Source of the DNA: JAJDTQ01 sp963422385
GTDB lineage: Bacteria > Desulfobacterota > Binatia > UBA9968 > JAJDTQ01
Direction of reading: 5' to 3'
DNA: 64,000 nucleotides
Assembly: GCA_963422385.1 (NCBI GenBank)
Contig: OY729432.1
Coordinates: 2,666,001 to 2,730,000, forward strand
In this document: positions 7,294-16,091 of the stretch, piece by piece
Layout of the letters: each line of letters opens with the position of its first letter
Position numbering within the stretch: the first letter of the stretch is position 1
The notes under the pieces: model-generated
Told to the model about the DNA's origin: nothing
Databases searched by the model: none
The model's input: the letters and a program-made list of their open reading frames with translations, nothing else
Made by a program: the position numbers and the translations under genes

Positions 7294-8729
7294 CAGTGGA
7301 GCCCTCCGCGGAACCCGGATGAGACGCTGCGGATCATGCCGAGATCGTAGTCGATGGCGTAGGAGGAGTCAGCGCCCGGGGCGGCGAAGGCGTCGGCGGA
7401 GCGGCTGCGTCCGGCGCTATAGCCCTCGAAGGGACCTGCGGTGGACACGGATGCAGCCACGGCCAGGGCCAGAGCCCAGAAGCGGTCGGCGTGGCCGTCG
7501 GTGCCTGAGCGTTCGGCCATGAGTCTTGCGGCGCCGGTGGGGCCGGCCTCGGCGCGGATGCTGTGGAGGTCGGAGCGGAGGTCGTCATCTGCGGGGATGC
7601 GGAGCCTGCGGTCTTCGAGGGCCTCGCGCAGGGCGGTGGCCACATCCAGACGGCGTGGGCCGGTCATGAGCACGCCTTCGACCCTGAGCGGTCCGTGGTC
7701 GTCCTGCAGCTGCTCGACTACGGCTTCGCCCATGCCGGTCTGGTCCACACAGATGCGCAGCGGCCGGTAGCGCTTGGCAAGCGCGGAGATGATCTGGCGC
7801 TGCTCGCTGAACGGGATGTTGCGCGCGGCGCGAAGCTCCCGCACCCAGAGCACATCGCCCGCCTGCTCCAGCACTGCAGCGACCCAGAGGTCGCGTCTGC
7901 GCGCGACATCCACACCGATGTACATGTGCCCGCCGGCGTATCCCTCCGGGTCGCCTGCGTCCGCGTCCTCTGCGGCGCGGATCAACTCCCAGGCGAGCCA
8001 CGCACCCGATCCAGCCGAGGGAATGCAGTCCAACTCCTCGCCGGCGTTGCTCCCGTACTGGGCGCGCAACGCGGCCTCCCAAGCGGCCTCTGCCTCGATG
8101 GACCACGGCTGCCCGGTCACCTCGCAGATGCGTCGATATAAGCCGTCTGTGAGCGCGTCCTTCAGGGTGACGCGGTGCACGGATCCGGGGGTGACGCCCT
8201 CGCCGACATCGCGCACGAGGGCGGCGAAGGCCGAGGCCTCGCCGTTGTGGGTCGATATGATACGCACGCGGCCGCCCCAGGTGCGGAATGCCAACGCGGC
8301 CTTGAGCACCTCGGGGAGGTTGTCCACGAAGGCGGCCTCATCCACGATGGCCAAGTCTCCAGGACGCCCGCGGGAGCGGAACGCCCGGGGAGCGGACGTC
8401 ATGGCCAGGATCTGCCGCCCGCTCGCCATGCGCAGACGGAAAGCCTGGACGGCGTCAGTGCCCGTGTCGATGAGGGTCTCGCCCACGGCCTCGGCGGCGA
8501 CGTTCAGAGCTTCGGCCCACTCCGCGGCATCGGCGATGAAGCCGCGCGCCATCTCCAGGCTGTATCCCTGATAGTAGACGTCGCCCAAGTTCTCGCCTGC
8601 GTGCATGACCGCTTGATAAGCAGCGGCCCAGGAGATGCCGATGCGGCGAGACTTCTGGATGACGGCCAGGCCCGCGGCATCCCCGACCCAGCGGGACTGA
8701 TACGGCAGGAGCGTGCGGGGAGAACTCAT
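7293..8729 (-). CDS. terminase large subunit (Mu gp28-like)
   Basis: 478 residues. The N-terminal ATPase shows a deviant Walker A (QKSRRIGISW) and Walker B LAIVDEA, followed by a coupling motif ISTHNGE. The C-terminal RNase H-like nuclease has acidic residues in IGVDVARRRD, CVDQTGMGE and GHADRFWALA. It cuts and pumps phage DNA into the prohead. It overlaps the small subunit (ATGA) and the portal gene, forming the packaging block of the leftward operon. Confidence 0.9.
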   Translation of the reverse strand: MSSPRTLLPYQSRWVGDAAGLAVIQKSRRIGISWAAAYQAVMHAGENLGDVYYQGYSLEMARGFIADAAEWAEALNVAAEAVGETLIDTGTDAVQAFRLRMASGRQILAMTSAPRAFRSRGRPGDLAIVDEAAFVDNLPEVLKAALAFRTWGGRVRIISTHNGEASAFAALVRDVGEGVTPGSVHRVTLKDALTDGLYRRICEVTGQPWSIEAEAAWEAALRAQYGSNAGEELDCIPSAGSGAWLAWELIRAAEDADAGDPEGYAGGHMYIGVDVARRRDLWVAAVLEQAGDVLWVRELRAARNIPFSEQRQIISALAKRYRPLRICVDQTGMGEAVVEQLQDDHGPLRVEGVLMTGPRRLDVATALREALEDRRLRIPADDDLRSDLHSIRAEAGPTGAARLMAERSGTDGHADRFWALALAVAASVSTAGPFEGYSAGRSRSADAFAAPGADSSYAIDYDLGMIRSVSSGFRGGLH

Positions 8730-9232
8730 AGCGATCCCTCCACGGCCTGTCGGATCAGGGTAGCGGTGTCGACCGTGAGGCCGGCCTTGGTGGCCGCGGC
8801 GCCGGCGCGCTCAGCTGCCTCGGCCAGCACCTTGCGCCGGTCCTGACGCACGGAGACCTGAGCCCGCGCCGTGTCGGCCAGGGCCCGGGCGGTGGCGGCC
8901 AATTCCTTCAACTCGCCCCCCTCTGCGGCGAGCATCATATCGAAAATGCGCGCCTGCACCTGCTGGAGCGCGGCCGCGGACATGGCCCCGGCATCGTCGG
9001 GCGCCGAATCGATCAAGGCCTGTGCCTGTTCGGTCGAGGCCCGGATCTGCTCGATGCGCCGCTCAAGATGCGATCCGTACTCGTGCAGCGCCGACTTGCC
9101 GATGCCGTACCCCTTGCCCTGGAGCCACTCGGACAAATCCTCATAGCCCGAGAACGCGCGGTCGATGAGCATCCGGTCGAGTTCCGCGCGGACGTCGGCG
9201 GGCAGCAGCGCGACCTTCTTGCGCCGCGGCAT
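8726..9232 (-). CDS. terminase small subunit-like protein (DUF3486, Mu gp27)
   Basis: 168 residues: an N-terminal helix-turn-helix segment (GYEDLSEWLQGKGYGIGKSALHEY is characteristic in pattern) followed by long helices rich in Ala, Glu and Arg. DUF3486 proteins occupy this slot in Mu-like phages, just before gp28, and are thought to recognise packaging DNA. Start ATG 9232 follows the gp26-like gene directly; the stop overlaps the next start. Confidence 0.85.
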   Translation of the reverse strand: MPRRKKVALLPADVRAELDRMLIDRAFSGYEDLSEWLQGKGYGIGKSALHEYGSHLERRIEQIRASTEQAQALIDSAPDDAGAMSAAALQQVQARIFDMMLAAEGGELKELAATARALADTARAQVSVRQDRRKVLAEAAERAGAAATKAGLTVDTATLIRQAVEGSL

Positions 9233-9233
9233 A

Positions 9234-9557
9234 TCAGTCCTCGCGCGGCAGCCGCAGCGGGCGGCGGATGCCCGGATCGCACGCCACCTGATAGTCCGCC
9301 ACGTCGTAGCCGTAGCGGGTCAGGGTCATGCGCCAGGGGTCGGTCTCCGAGCGCTGGATGGCAATCAGCTTGCGCGCCTCCAGGTAGTCGAGCTGGTCGC
9401 GAATCCAGTGCCGGGTGACGCCGATGTAGCCCGCCACCAGCACGTCCCGCACCATGCTCTCGGTGGCCCCCAGGTGGCCGCCCACCCGCAGCGTGCGCAG
9501 GATGTCCCAACGCGCCGCCGGCAGATGCCTCTTATCAATCAAGTCCACGTGGCTCAT
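9234..9557 (-). CDS. Mu gp26-like winged-helix protein
   Basis: 107 residues, with a winged-helix-like pattern: HLPAARWDILRTL, later YLEARKLIAIQRS and a two-strand wing. In Mu-like phages a protein of this size lies between the DUF2730 and DUF3486 genes, and order and size here agree. Role unknown; probably a packaging or head-assembly accessory. Tightly packed between its neighbours. Confidence 0.7.
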   Translation of the reverse strand: MSHVDLIDKRHLPAARWDILRTLRVGGHLGATESMVRDVLVAGYIGVTRHWIRDQLDYLEARKLIAIQRSETDPWRMTLTRYGYDVADYQVACDPGIRRPLRLPRED

Positions 9558-9905
9558 CTATTCACTCCCCGCCATACGCCTCGCCCGCCCGCGCTCATCC
9601 AGACGAGCCAACATCTCGCTCTGGCCCTCCAACATGCCAATGATCCGGCTGACCGCGGGCACCCAATCATCTCGCCGGATGTACTTCTCCGCCACGTGCA
9701 GCTTGAATTCCGCCAGGTCGCGCTCGACGGCCGCCACGGCCTCGGGCCGCCCCGATACCCCGCCGCGGCCCACCCGCTCCTGGAGCACCGCCACATCCCG
9801 TTCCGTGCGCCTCTGCCACCGCAGTAGCATCACCAGCCCCGTGGCCGCCCCCGCAGACACCGCGTGCAAGCCCCACCCAACGACCGCCCCGAAGATCTCG
9901 TACAT
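9558..9905 (-). CDS. DUF2730 membrane protein (Mu gp25-like)
   Basis: 115 residues: one N-terminal membrane segment (GAVVGWGLHAVSAGAATGLV) then a charged helical region ending FKLHVAEKYIRRDDW, the DUF2730 hallmark. Start ATG 9905 is preceded by a 70-bp gap holding a strong palindrome (9941-9956), the only real gap in this part of the operon. It is therefore likely the first gene of the leftward late (packaging) transcript. Confidence 0.75.
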   Translation of the reverse strand: MYEIFGAVVGWGLHAVSAGAATGLVMLLRWQRRTERDVAVLQERVGRGGVSGRPEAVAAVERDLAEFKLHVAEKYIRRDDWVPAVSRIIGMLEGQSEMLARLDERGRARRMAGSE

Positions 9906-9937
9906 ACCCGCACCTTGCCTCATTCCCCGCGTCCCTG

Positions 9938-9956
9938 GCAGCGGACCATGGTCCGC
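9938..9956 (-). promoter_or_regulatory. candidate late operator, leftward copy
   Basis: Read leftward, the sequence is GCGGACCATGGTCCGCTGC, with a 16-bp perfect palindrome at 9941-9956. It ends 33-36 bp before the start of the gp25-like gene. The identical 19 bases lie at 17530-17548 before the protease gene on the other strand, also 35 bp from its start. Shared sequence, direction and spacing argue for an activator or operator site controlling both late blocks. Confidence 0.65.
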
Positions 9957-9975
9957 CCCCCCCCTTCGTTGCCCC

Positions 9976-10293
9976 TCAATCTCCCAGAGCCTCCCTGAGC
10001 ACCCCCCGCATGATCGACCGGACCGAGTTGGGCACTCCCTTCTTGTGTTGCTCGTGAATCTTCTGGGCGCGGGTGCGCTGCAGAGTCGCCGTGAGGTACG
10101 GCCACCATTGAGCAGGCCCCTCTCCGCGCCCCTCGAGCTCGCCCAGGATCTCCAGGGCCGCCAGAATGTATTCCGACTCGTAGCCGCGCTTCCGGACTGT
10201 CCTGATCCACACGATGAGCTTGGCGAATCGCCTCCGGTCCCGGCGGTAGAGCCGGTCCACCAGGGACAGGAGGCGCTCTTCATCAGTTGCCAC
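9976..10293 (-). CDS. hypothetical phage protein
   Basis: 105 residues, basic and helical (DRRRFAKLIVWIRTVRKRGY; C-terminal KGVPNSVRSIMRG). No family recognised. Its start overlaps the end of the gene before it by 11 bases, so it closes the early/middle leftward block before the palindrome-containing gap. Likely a middle gene of unknown function. Confidence 0.65.
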   Translation of the reverse strand: MATDEERLLSLVDRLYRRDRRRFAKLIVWIRTVRKRGYESEYILAALEILGELEGRGEGPAQWWPYLTATLQRTRAQKIHEQHKKGVPNSVRSIMRGVLREALGD

Positions 10294-10516
10294 GGCGGCG
10301 GGGCTCCTTCCCGCCGCCGCGGACCGGACCCTGGAGATGCTCGGGGACTTGGTATCGGGGGCGGGGCTCCGGCACCAGGCGCACCGCCCGGCCGGAGGCC
10401 GACGGCGCCGCGCGGCGCTGTGTGAGGGCCTCCAGGATGGCCAACCGGTAGGGGGACATCGCAGTGGGGTGGATGTAGATCCGGGCGCCTGTCTCAGGGG
10501 TTCCTCGCCGATTCAT
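10283..10516 (-). CDS. small basic hypothetical phage protein
   Basis: 77 residues, Arg- and Pro-rich, beginning MNRRGTPETGARIYIHP. GGAGGTT lies about 6 bases before the ATG, a clear ribosome site that fixes the start. No homology recognised. It lies between the Mor-like gene and another hypothetical gene in the same operon. Confidence 0.6.
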   Translation of the reverse strand: MNRRGTPETGARIYIHPTAMSPYRLAILEALTQRRAAPSASGRAVRLVPEPRPRYQVPEHLQGPVRGGGKEPRRRGN

Positions 10517-10853
10517 GGGATAACCTCCGGTAGCGTCTGGCGGTTCGCCGGGATATTCTGAGCCGTGAGGCGATGGCCGTAGTAGACAGGCCGTGGCGGG
10601 CGAGGCAGCCCACCAGCGCCCGGCGTGCCAGGGGCACCGAGACCGCCCCGCCCCCGAAGCGGCGGACAATGGCCTCTGCCGCGTCTTGGCCGACCAACTC
10701 CACGAGTTCCCGGCCCGGACCTGCATGGAGGCGCCGGGGGACGTACCAGCCATCGTCTCCGCCATGGGCCAAGGCGATGCCTAGGGCGGCCTCGCGGCCT
10801 GCCGTGGCCTCGATCTCGGCCAGGATGCCCGGCAGAGGAGGGGCAACGCTCAC
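10494..10853 (-). CDS. mor: Mor-like middle/late transcription activator
   Basis: 119 residues. The pattern matches the Mor/C family: a helical dimerisation half (LPGILAEIEATAGREAALGI), YVPRRL, then VRRFGGGAVSVPLARRALV and a helix-turn-helix (GLSTTAIASRLRISRRTARR). In Mu, Mor turns on the middle promoter and C the late ones; only one such protein is seen here, so it may drive the late blocks directly. The GTG start overlaps the gemA stop (GTGA). Confidence 0.8.
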   Translation of the reverse strand: MSVAPPLPGILAEIEATAGREAALGIALAHGGDDGWYVPRRLHAGPGRELVELVGQDAAEAIVRRFGGGAVSVPLARRALVGCLARHGLSTTAIASRLRISRRTARRYRRLSHESARNP

Positions 10854-11440
10854 GGCGCCGCCTCGTCGGACGGACGCTCTCGGATGCGCTCGCCGAGGTT
10901 GCGGATGACGGCATCGGCTCGCGTGTCGTCGATGTGCAGCATGACCAGTCCCTGTCCCGCGATGCCCAGGAGCCGGCACTGTGCTTCGATGACGCGCGCC
11001 CGGGGCCGGTAACCCACCGGGTCCGGATACGGCCGCCAGTCGACCTCCGCCTCGCGTGCGAGCCAACGCTTCAGCGCCTCGATCACCCGCGACAGGGTGC
11101 GGGCATCATGCACCCAAGCCGCCGAGGCCAGACCCGTCTGGCGCCGGATCCACGCGCACAGCGCCGCCTCCGAGCGGTCCTTGACCACCCCCAGGTTCCA
11201 CCCCGACCCCCATAGAGCGCGCACCACACGCGCCCCCGCTACGTCCGGCAGCCGGTCGCGCGATCGCCCCGGCCGCCCCTGCCGGTCCATCTCGGCCAGC
11301 ACCCGGCGCAATTCGTCCGCGGTCATGTTCGCGCACGAATCCTTGCCCGTGACTCGGTGCTGTATGGCTCTCCGGTCCGCCTCCTCCAGCCCCAGCTCCC
11401 GCGCCCGCGCGTGCACCGCCCTGATCAACGCCGTTCTCAT
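10850..11440 (-). CDS. gemA: GemA-like regulatory protein
   Basis: 196 residues in the GemA/gp16 family (DUF1018): RAVHARARELGLEEADRRAI, TGKDSCANMTADELRRVL near the N-terminus and a C-terminal helical part. GemA of Mu modulates host gene expression and DNA topology. Start ATG 11440 overlaps the preceding stop (ATGA), choosing it over upstream in-frame codons. Position after B and Gam agrees with Mu-like early regions. Confidence 0.8.
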   Translation of the reverse strand: MRTALIRAVHARARELGLEEADRRAIQHRVTGKDSCANMTADELRRVLAEMDRQGRPGRSRDRLPDVAGARVVRALWGSGWNLGVVKDRSEAALCAWIRRQTGLASAAWVHDARTLSRVIEALKRWLAREAEVDWRPYPDPVGYRPRARVIEAQCRLLGIAGQGLVMLHIDDTRADAVIRNLGERIRERPSDEAAP

Positions 11441-11952
11441 TCGCCGAGTTCCTCCTCGTCCGCCAAAAACGCCTTTACCAGCTTGTCGATATCGTCCTGG
11501 GCCGTGCGGCACACCACCACATCCTCATCCTCCTCCAGCCTCACTCCCAAAGACGCCAGAGTCTTCACATCCAGGGCCCGCAGCGCCGGCATCACCAGGC
11601 TCTCCCGAGTGCGGATCAGGGTGTCCGCCTGGTCGGGCAGGACCTTCCGGATGCGCGCTACCGCCCGCTCCGGCGAGTCGCATACCAAAGACCCCACCTT
11701 CTTGCGCAGCCCGCACTGCACCCCGTCCACGCTGATGGTGCGGGGCGAGGTGAACAACCCGCGCCCTGCCTCGATGGCCCCTACCAGCGCCTCCCTGGCG
11801 TTGGCCGTGTCCGCGGCCCGGGCCCGGAGCGCCCGCAGCCTAGACCGGACGGCCTTGCGCTGCTGGTCCCGGATGTCCTCCGCCACCTCCGACAACTCCC
11901 GTTGCGCCGCCGCATACCGGACCGCCAGATCGTGGATCTCGCTCAGGGTCAC
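11437..11952 (-). CDS. Gam-like host-nuclease inhibitor
   Basis: 171 residues. A helical N-terminal half rich in Arg and Ala is followed by RTISVDGVQCGLRKKVGSL and IRTRESLVMPALRALDVKTL then VRLEEDEDVVV, which follows the order of motifs in Mu Gam, a Ku-like protein that coats DNA ends against exonucleases. Sequence match is loose. The GTG start overlaps the stop of B (GTGA). Position directly after B supports the call. Confidence 0.6.
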   Translation of the reverse strand: MTLSEIHDLAVRYAAAQRELSEVAEDIRDQQRKAVRSRLRALRARAADTANAREALVGAIEAGRGLFTSPRTISVDGVQCGLRKKVGSLVCDSPERAVARIRKVLPDQADTLIRTRESLVMPALRALDVKTLASLGVRLEEDEDVVVCRTAQDDIDKLVKAFLADEEELGE

Positions 11953-12905
11953 GACCCATCCTCCGCTGCGGCCACGATGTCTTCGGCGCCGATCCGCTCC
12001 CGTCCCTCGGCCCGGGCAATCATCCAGCCCCGGCCTAAAAGCCGCCGCAGCGCGTGCAGCCCCCCCGGCCCCCGCGCCGCGGCCAGGAGCGGCTTGCGCT
12101 CCGGACCGCCGGGTTGCCGGCCGAGGACCGCTGCCGCCACGTCCACCACGTCCGCCTCCGCCACCGTGCGCAGGTCCACCCGCATGCCGATCCTGCCGGT
12201 CACCTGGGGACAACGCGCCAGAGTCATGCGGATGGAATCGTCTCCCACCAGCGCCAGACCGCACCCGGCCAGGTCCCGGATGCAGCGAAGCTCGTCCACC
12301 AGGGCCGCGCGCAAGTGGTGCGCCTCATCCACCACCAGAAGCGCGTTCCGGTCCCGCAGCCGCGACACAATCACGGTCTCGGCCTCCAACGCCGATCCGT
12401 GCCGCCCCCCGGCTCCCACTGCGTCCGCCAGCCGGTTCAACAGCCCCGCCAGGGTCACGGTGGCGCCGGTCACCGCCAGATACGATGCTCCCGCCCGCTC
12501 CGAGCAGTAGCGCCGGGCACTCCAGGTCTTGCCCCGCCCGGACGGACCGTGCGCCAGCACCACGTCCCCCGCGGCCTGGGCGTAGGCCAGGGCCGCGAAC
12601 ACCTCCTCCGACGCCCCGGTCTGCGCGTGCCGGTCCAGACCGGCGCCGCCGAGCCCCCGCCGCGCCGCCTCCGCCCGGGTCTCCAGCCACCGCAGCACCT
12701 TTGCCTCCACCCCTGAAACGTCGCCCGGATAGCTGCCCCGAAGCCAGCGGCTCAGCGTCCCCTGGCTCACCCCCATCTCCCGCGCCGCCTGGACCCGGCT
12801 CAACCCCACAGCCTCCATCTCCGCCCGGCACGCCGCAGGCACGTCAACATGGGTCTGAATGCCGCCCGCATCCACGGGCGGCACCACTTGAAGGTGTTTG
12901 TCCAT
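11949..12905 (-). CDS. B: Mu B-like transposition ATPase
   Basis: 318 residues. An N-terminal helix-turn-helix (GLSRVQAAREMGVSQGTLSR) precedes an AAA+ ATPase with Walker A GPSGRGKTW and Walker B LLVVDEAHH. MuB binds target DNA, delivers it to the transpososome and gives target immunity. Start ATG 12905, two bases after the A stop, gives the expected length (MuB 312). The reading frame stays open upstream only because of high GC. Confidence 0.9.
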   Translation of the reverse strand: MDKHLQVVPPVDAGGIQTHVDVPAACRAEMEAVGLSRVQAAREMGVSQGTLSRWLRGSYPGDVSGVEAKVLRWLETRAEAARRGLGGAGLDRHAQTGASEEVFAALAYAQAAGDVVLAHGPSGRGKTWSARRYCSERAGASYLAVTGATVTLAGLLNRLADAVGAGGRHGSALEAETVIVSRLRDRNALLVVDEAHHLRAALVDELRCIRDLAGCGLALVGDDSIRMTLARCPQVTGRIGMRVDLRTVAEADVVDVAAAVLGRQPGGPERKPLLAAARGPGGLHALRRLLGRGWMIARAEGRERIGAEDIVAAAEDGS

Positions 12906-12907
12906 GT

Positions 12908-14749
12908 TCAATCCTCCTGTTGCAGATAGAGTTTCGCTGCCGCCTTGAGCGCGCGCCCGTGACCGCCCCGGCGCCCTGCCGCAGCGGCTCGATCCTTCTC
13001 CCGCTCCAGCCTCTCCCCCACCCCCGCCTTCGCCGCCTCCCGCAACGCCGGGGTCTCGTGCGCCGTCCCCGACCGCGGCAGCGCCACCACCCGCTCCGAC
13101 TCCCCCACCGCCCACGCCAGCACCTCGTCCATCACCGCCTCCGGCCGGTGCTCCCGCTTGAGCTCCCGGGCATACCGGCGCCCCTCGCCGTCGGCTCGCT
13201 TCGCCAGCGCCTTCATCTCCGCCGCCACCCCCGCCCGGTCGATGCCCGTGCGCACCGGATCGCAGGCCACGCACACGAACGCCCCGTTGGCCCGATACAC
13301 ATGAATGCGCCCCAGGTCCGCCGGGTCCTGCCGCACTTGAACCCGCTCCCCCACCAACGGCCCCAACTCCGCGGCGATGTGGACGCCCCCCTCCACCGCG
13401 ATCCCCTTCTTCTGCACCACCCGCCAGCCATCCCCCGCCGGCGCCGCCAGAAGCGCGTCCAACGCCCGCTCCTCCCGGATGCGCCGCACCTCCCCGCTCC
13501 ACGATGCCGCCCGGCTGAACGGCGTCTCGCCTCCAAGCCCCTCATGGGGCCGGCGACCGTACACCGACTCGCACCAGGCATCGCAGCGACTCTGCAACTC
13601 CTCGGCCGTGAGCGACACGGCGAAGGTCTCGGCGTCCTGCTCCCCCCGGCGCCGGGCAAAGCTCTTGCGGCTCCGCAATGCCTGGGCCTGCGCCACATCG
13701 TGGCCGGTGAATCCCGGCAGGTGCGCGAACAGGTCCCGGCTCAACGTGCCGATGAATCGCTCCACGAATGGTTTGCCCTCCGGCGTGTACGGCGGACATG
13801 CATCGTGCCGTATCTCCAGGTCCGCCAGCACCCGCCGAAGGTGCACGCTGGTGTAGTCCTTCCCTTCATCCGTCCGCGCTGCCTCCGGCACCCCCCACGC
13901 CACCAGGCACCGCCGCATCAGCGCCGCAATGGCTGTGGCCCGCGACGTGGGCACAACCAGCACCCGCGCCCTGCGGCTCCACACATCAATGCCCGCCACC
14001 ACCGCGTACCGCCTCGGCGTGCGGCTGCCGGGGACTGCGCACATCACATCCGCCGGCGTCGAATCCAGCTCCCACAGGGCGTTCAACCCCTCCACCCCCG
14101 CAGCCTTGTCCCCGCCCGCCGGCATCCGCCGCGACCGGTGCCGGTCCGGATGCTCCACTACCGAAATGGTCCGCGCCTGCTCTTGCCGGTACCGCTCGAT
14201 CCACCGCGCCACCGTCCGCACGCTCGGCGCCGATCCGTAGCGCGCCACCAGCACCCGCTGCGCGTGCGCCGCAGTCAGATGCCGCCCCTCCCCCAGCACC
14301 AGCGCCGCCACCAACCCCCGCACCGCTTCGTCCTCCGTCCCCGACCGCCTCCCACGACCGGGCGCGTCCAGCAACGCCTGCACCCGCCCCCCGCGCTCCA
14401 GCCCTCCTACCCGCCGGCGCCACGAAGCCACCGCCGACGCCGATACCCCAGCCTCCGCAGCCGCCATGGCGTCCGCACGCACCCGGGGGGCGCCCCCAGC
14501 GTAAAACTCCTCCGCCCGCACCACGATCCGCAGCCGCCGCCGCGCCGTGTCCCGCTGGGCATCCGTCGCCGTGTCCCAGGGAGATGGAGCAGGAGCGGGG
14601 ATGGGGGCAGAAAAAGAAGGGTCGTGGACTTCGGATGTCGGAAGGTCGGTGGAGTCGTGAACCGCAGGTCCAGAGGCGTTGCACGGGTCATGCACGGGCT
14701 TTGCAACGCCCGTGTCCGCACGCCGGCAGCGCTTGAGCGACACTCTCAT
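12908..14749 (-). CDS. A: Mu A-like DDE transposase
   Basis: 613 residues, close to MuA (663). Catalytic acids are Asp229 (LWELDSTPAD), Asp294 (ARTDEGKDY) and Glu330 (GKPFVERFIG), giving a D-D-36-E RNase H-like core. N-terminal helix-turn-helix regions bind the end sites; the C-terminal basic helices match the part that contacts B and nicks DNA. It pairs and joins the phage ends to target with 5-bp stagger, agreeing with AGGGC. The start overlaps the previous stop (ATGA). Confidence 0.93.
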   Translation of the reverse strand: MRVSLKRCRRADTGVAKPVHDPCNASGPAVHDSTDLPTSEVHDPSFSAPIPAPAPSPWDTATDAQRDTARRRLRIVVRAEEFYAGGAPRVRADAMAAAEAGVSASAVASWRRRVGGLERGGRVQALLDAPGRGRRSGTEDEAVRGLVAALVLGEGRHLTAAHAQRVLVARYGSAPSVRTVARWIERYRQEQARTISVVEHPDRHRSRRMPAGGDKAAGVEGLNALWELDSTPADVMCAVPGSRTPRRYAVVAGIDVWSRRARVLVVPTSRATAIAALMRRCLVAWGVPEAARTDEGKDYTSVHLRRVLADLEIRHDACPPYTPEGKPFVERFIGTLSRDLFAHLPGFTGHDVAQAQALRSRKSFARRRGEQDAETFAVSLTAEELQSRCDAWCESVYGRRPHEGLGGETPFSRAASWSGEVRRIREERALDALLAAPAGDGWRVVQKKGIAVEGGVHIAAELGPLVGERVQVRQDPADLGRIHVYRANGAFVCVACDPVRTGIDRAGVAAEMKALAKRADGEGRRYARELKREHRPEAVMDEVLAWAVGESERVVALPRSGTAHETPALREAAKAGVGERLEREKDRAAAAGRRGGHGRALKAAAKLYLQQED

Positions 14750-15504
14750 GCGCCGCCTCCACCCCGCAGCCGCGCCAGCGCCGGCGCCACCTGCTCGTCC
14801 AGCGCGCCGTTGACCCGGTCGGAGATCCCGTTGAACTGCCGTTCGATCTCCGCCGCCAGTCCCAGCCGCGCGTTGCCGTGCAGCGCCGCCACCAGATCCG
14901 ACTCCATGATCTCGCTCAGAACCCGCGCGCAGTGCTTCACCGCCGCATCCGCTGACCGGCGAGCCGTCACCAGCCGCTGCCTCGCACGCTCTGCTTCATC
15001 ACGTATCCCCTCCGGACCAGCCAAGGCGCGCCGCAACTGGCGCTTGTGATCCTCCAACTCAGCCCGGGCCTTGGCCAACTGCCGCCCAAGCGATGCCTCC
15101 CGCGCCGCATCCCGAACCTGGCGCCTGCTCCAGCCCCCGGCCTCGGCCGCGTCCAGAATCCGCTCACGCTCCGCCTCCGAAAGCCGAGCCACCTCGGCGT
15201 GGTGCGAAAATGTAAGAGAGTTCCGCCGGCGGAACTTCGGATAACTATCTGATATCGTTAAATAGTCGCTGAATTTTCCAGCCGATATCCCGAGCCCCCT
15301 CGCAGCCTCCCTCGCGGTCGTCGCCCCAAGCCCCGAAGCCCCCCGCCCTACCCAGTCCGCCAACTCCCAGCAAGACCCGGACCGCTGCTCCATCAGCGCC
15401 CGCCCAGCCGCCACGAACGCCTCGGGTGTGGCGTACTCACCCGGCTCCAAACCGACCGCCTCGGCCGAACTGCCGTCCACCACCCGCAAATCACCCTTGC
15501 TCAC
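14746..15504 (-). CDS. ParB-like helix-turn-helix early protein
   Basis: 252 residues. GISAGKFSDYLTISDSYPKF and LTFSHHAEVARLSEAERERI followed by GGWSRRQVRDAAREA form a ParB/KorB-like DNA-binding layout, then coiled helices. The start is GTG with GAGGAG upstream. It is the gene directly before transposase A and overlaps it. The role is unknown; a regulator or DNA-organising factor acting in replicative transposition would fit. Confidence 0.65.
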   Translation of the reverse strand: MSKGDLRVVDGSSAEAVGLEPGEYATPEAFVAAGRALMEQRSGSCWELADWVGRGASGLGATTAREAARGLGISAGKFSDYLTISDSYPKFRRRNSLTFSHHAEVARLSEAERERILDAAEAGGWSRRQVRDAAREASLGRQLAKARAELEDHKRQLRRALAGPEGIRDEAERARQRLVTARRSADAAVKHCARVLSEIMESDLVAALHGNARLGLAAEIERQFNGISDRVNGALDEQVAPALARLRGGGGA

Positions 15505-15555
15505 GCCAACTCCTCAAGTGTGACCGCCGGACTCGCCCCAGCCGCGCCGAGCGCA

Positions 15556-15801
15556 TCAGACCTCCACGTACCCGCGCGACACGCACAGCCGGCCAAGCTC
15601 CGTGATCTCGCCCAACTCCCTGCGCCAGTCACCGCCCGTGTACCGGATCAGTCCCAGGCTCAGCAGCTTGTTCGCCGTCACAACCCGCGCAGCCCCGCGA
15701 AGCTCGTGCAAAACCTTGCCGTCCTTACGCCGCGCCGCCGCCATCAACAACCGCCCCCAGCCTTGCCTCGTGTCGAGCACCATCCGCCTCGACCCCTTCA
15801 T
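15556..15801 (-). CDS. small winged-helix-like phage protein
   Basis: 81 residues with a possible winged-helix end (ARVVTANKLLSLGLIRY, later ITELGRLCVSRGYV). GGGAGGGC precedes the ATG, and the ATG overlaps the upstream stop (ATGA). Second gene of the leftward early operon. No family recognised. Confidence 0.55.
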   Translation of the reverse strand: MKGSRRMVLDTRQGWGRLLMAAARRKDGKVLHELRGAARVVTANKLLSLGLIRYTGGDWRRELGEITELGRLCVSRGYVEV

Positions 15802-16091
15802 GCTGCCCTCCCGCGGTTGCTCCTAGATGCCTCCTTCACCTTCCCGCTAACCCCCGCATCTACCTCAGGCTCCGGCCGCGGAATGTCCGAAGGCCACGGA
15901 AGATCGGCGGGCCAGTGGTCCGAGAGACCCTGCATGATATGGGTCGCGCGGCGCGTGATGAGGTCGTGGCCGCGCGCGAGGCGCGGGTAGGTGTCGCGAC
16001 GACCCGAGACCATATGGCCAACTGCTCCGGGGGTGCGACCCGTGTGGTGCGCCATGAGGCGCATCAGCTTCACGATGTGACATGACGACAT
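15798..16091 (-). CDS. candidate Cro/Ner-type early regulator
   Basis: 97 residues. RLMAHHTGRTPGAVGHMVSG reads as a helix-turn-helix, followed by a basic stretch. It is divergent from the repressor across a 98-bp operator region, the position held by Ner or Cro in comparable phages. Possible starts are ATG 16091, 16064 and 16055; the first lies inside the operator-like palindromes, so a later start is possible. Family membership is inferred from position and a weak motif. Confidence 0.55.
   Translation of the reverse strand: MSSCHIVKLMRLMAHHTGRTPGAVGHMVSGRRDTYPRLARGHDLITRRATHIMQGLSDHWPADLPWPSDIPRPEPEVDAGVSGKVKEASRSNRGRAA

Noticed and set aside
11357..15049. Plus-strand open frame of over 1200 codons opposite the transposition genes
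   Set aside because: Pro/Arg/Ser-rich translation with no domain, antisense to clear A, B, Gam-like and GemA genes; an effect of high GC.
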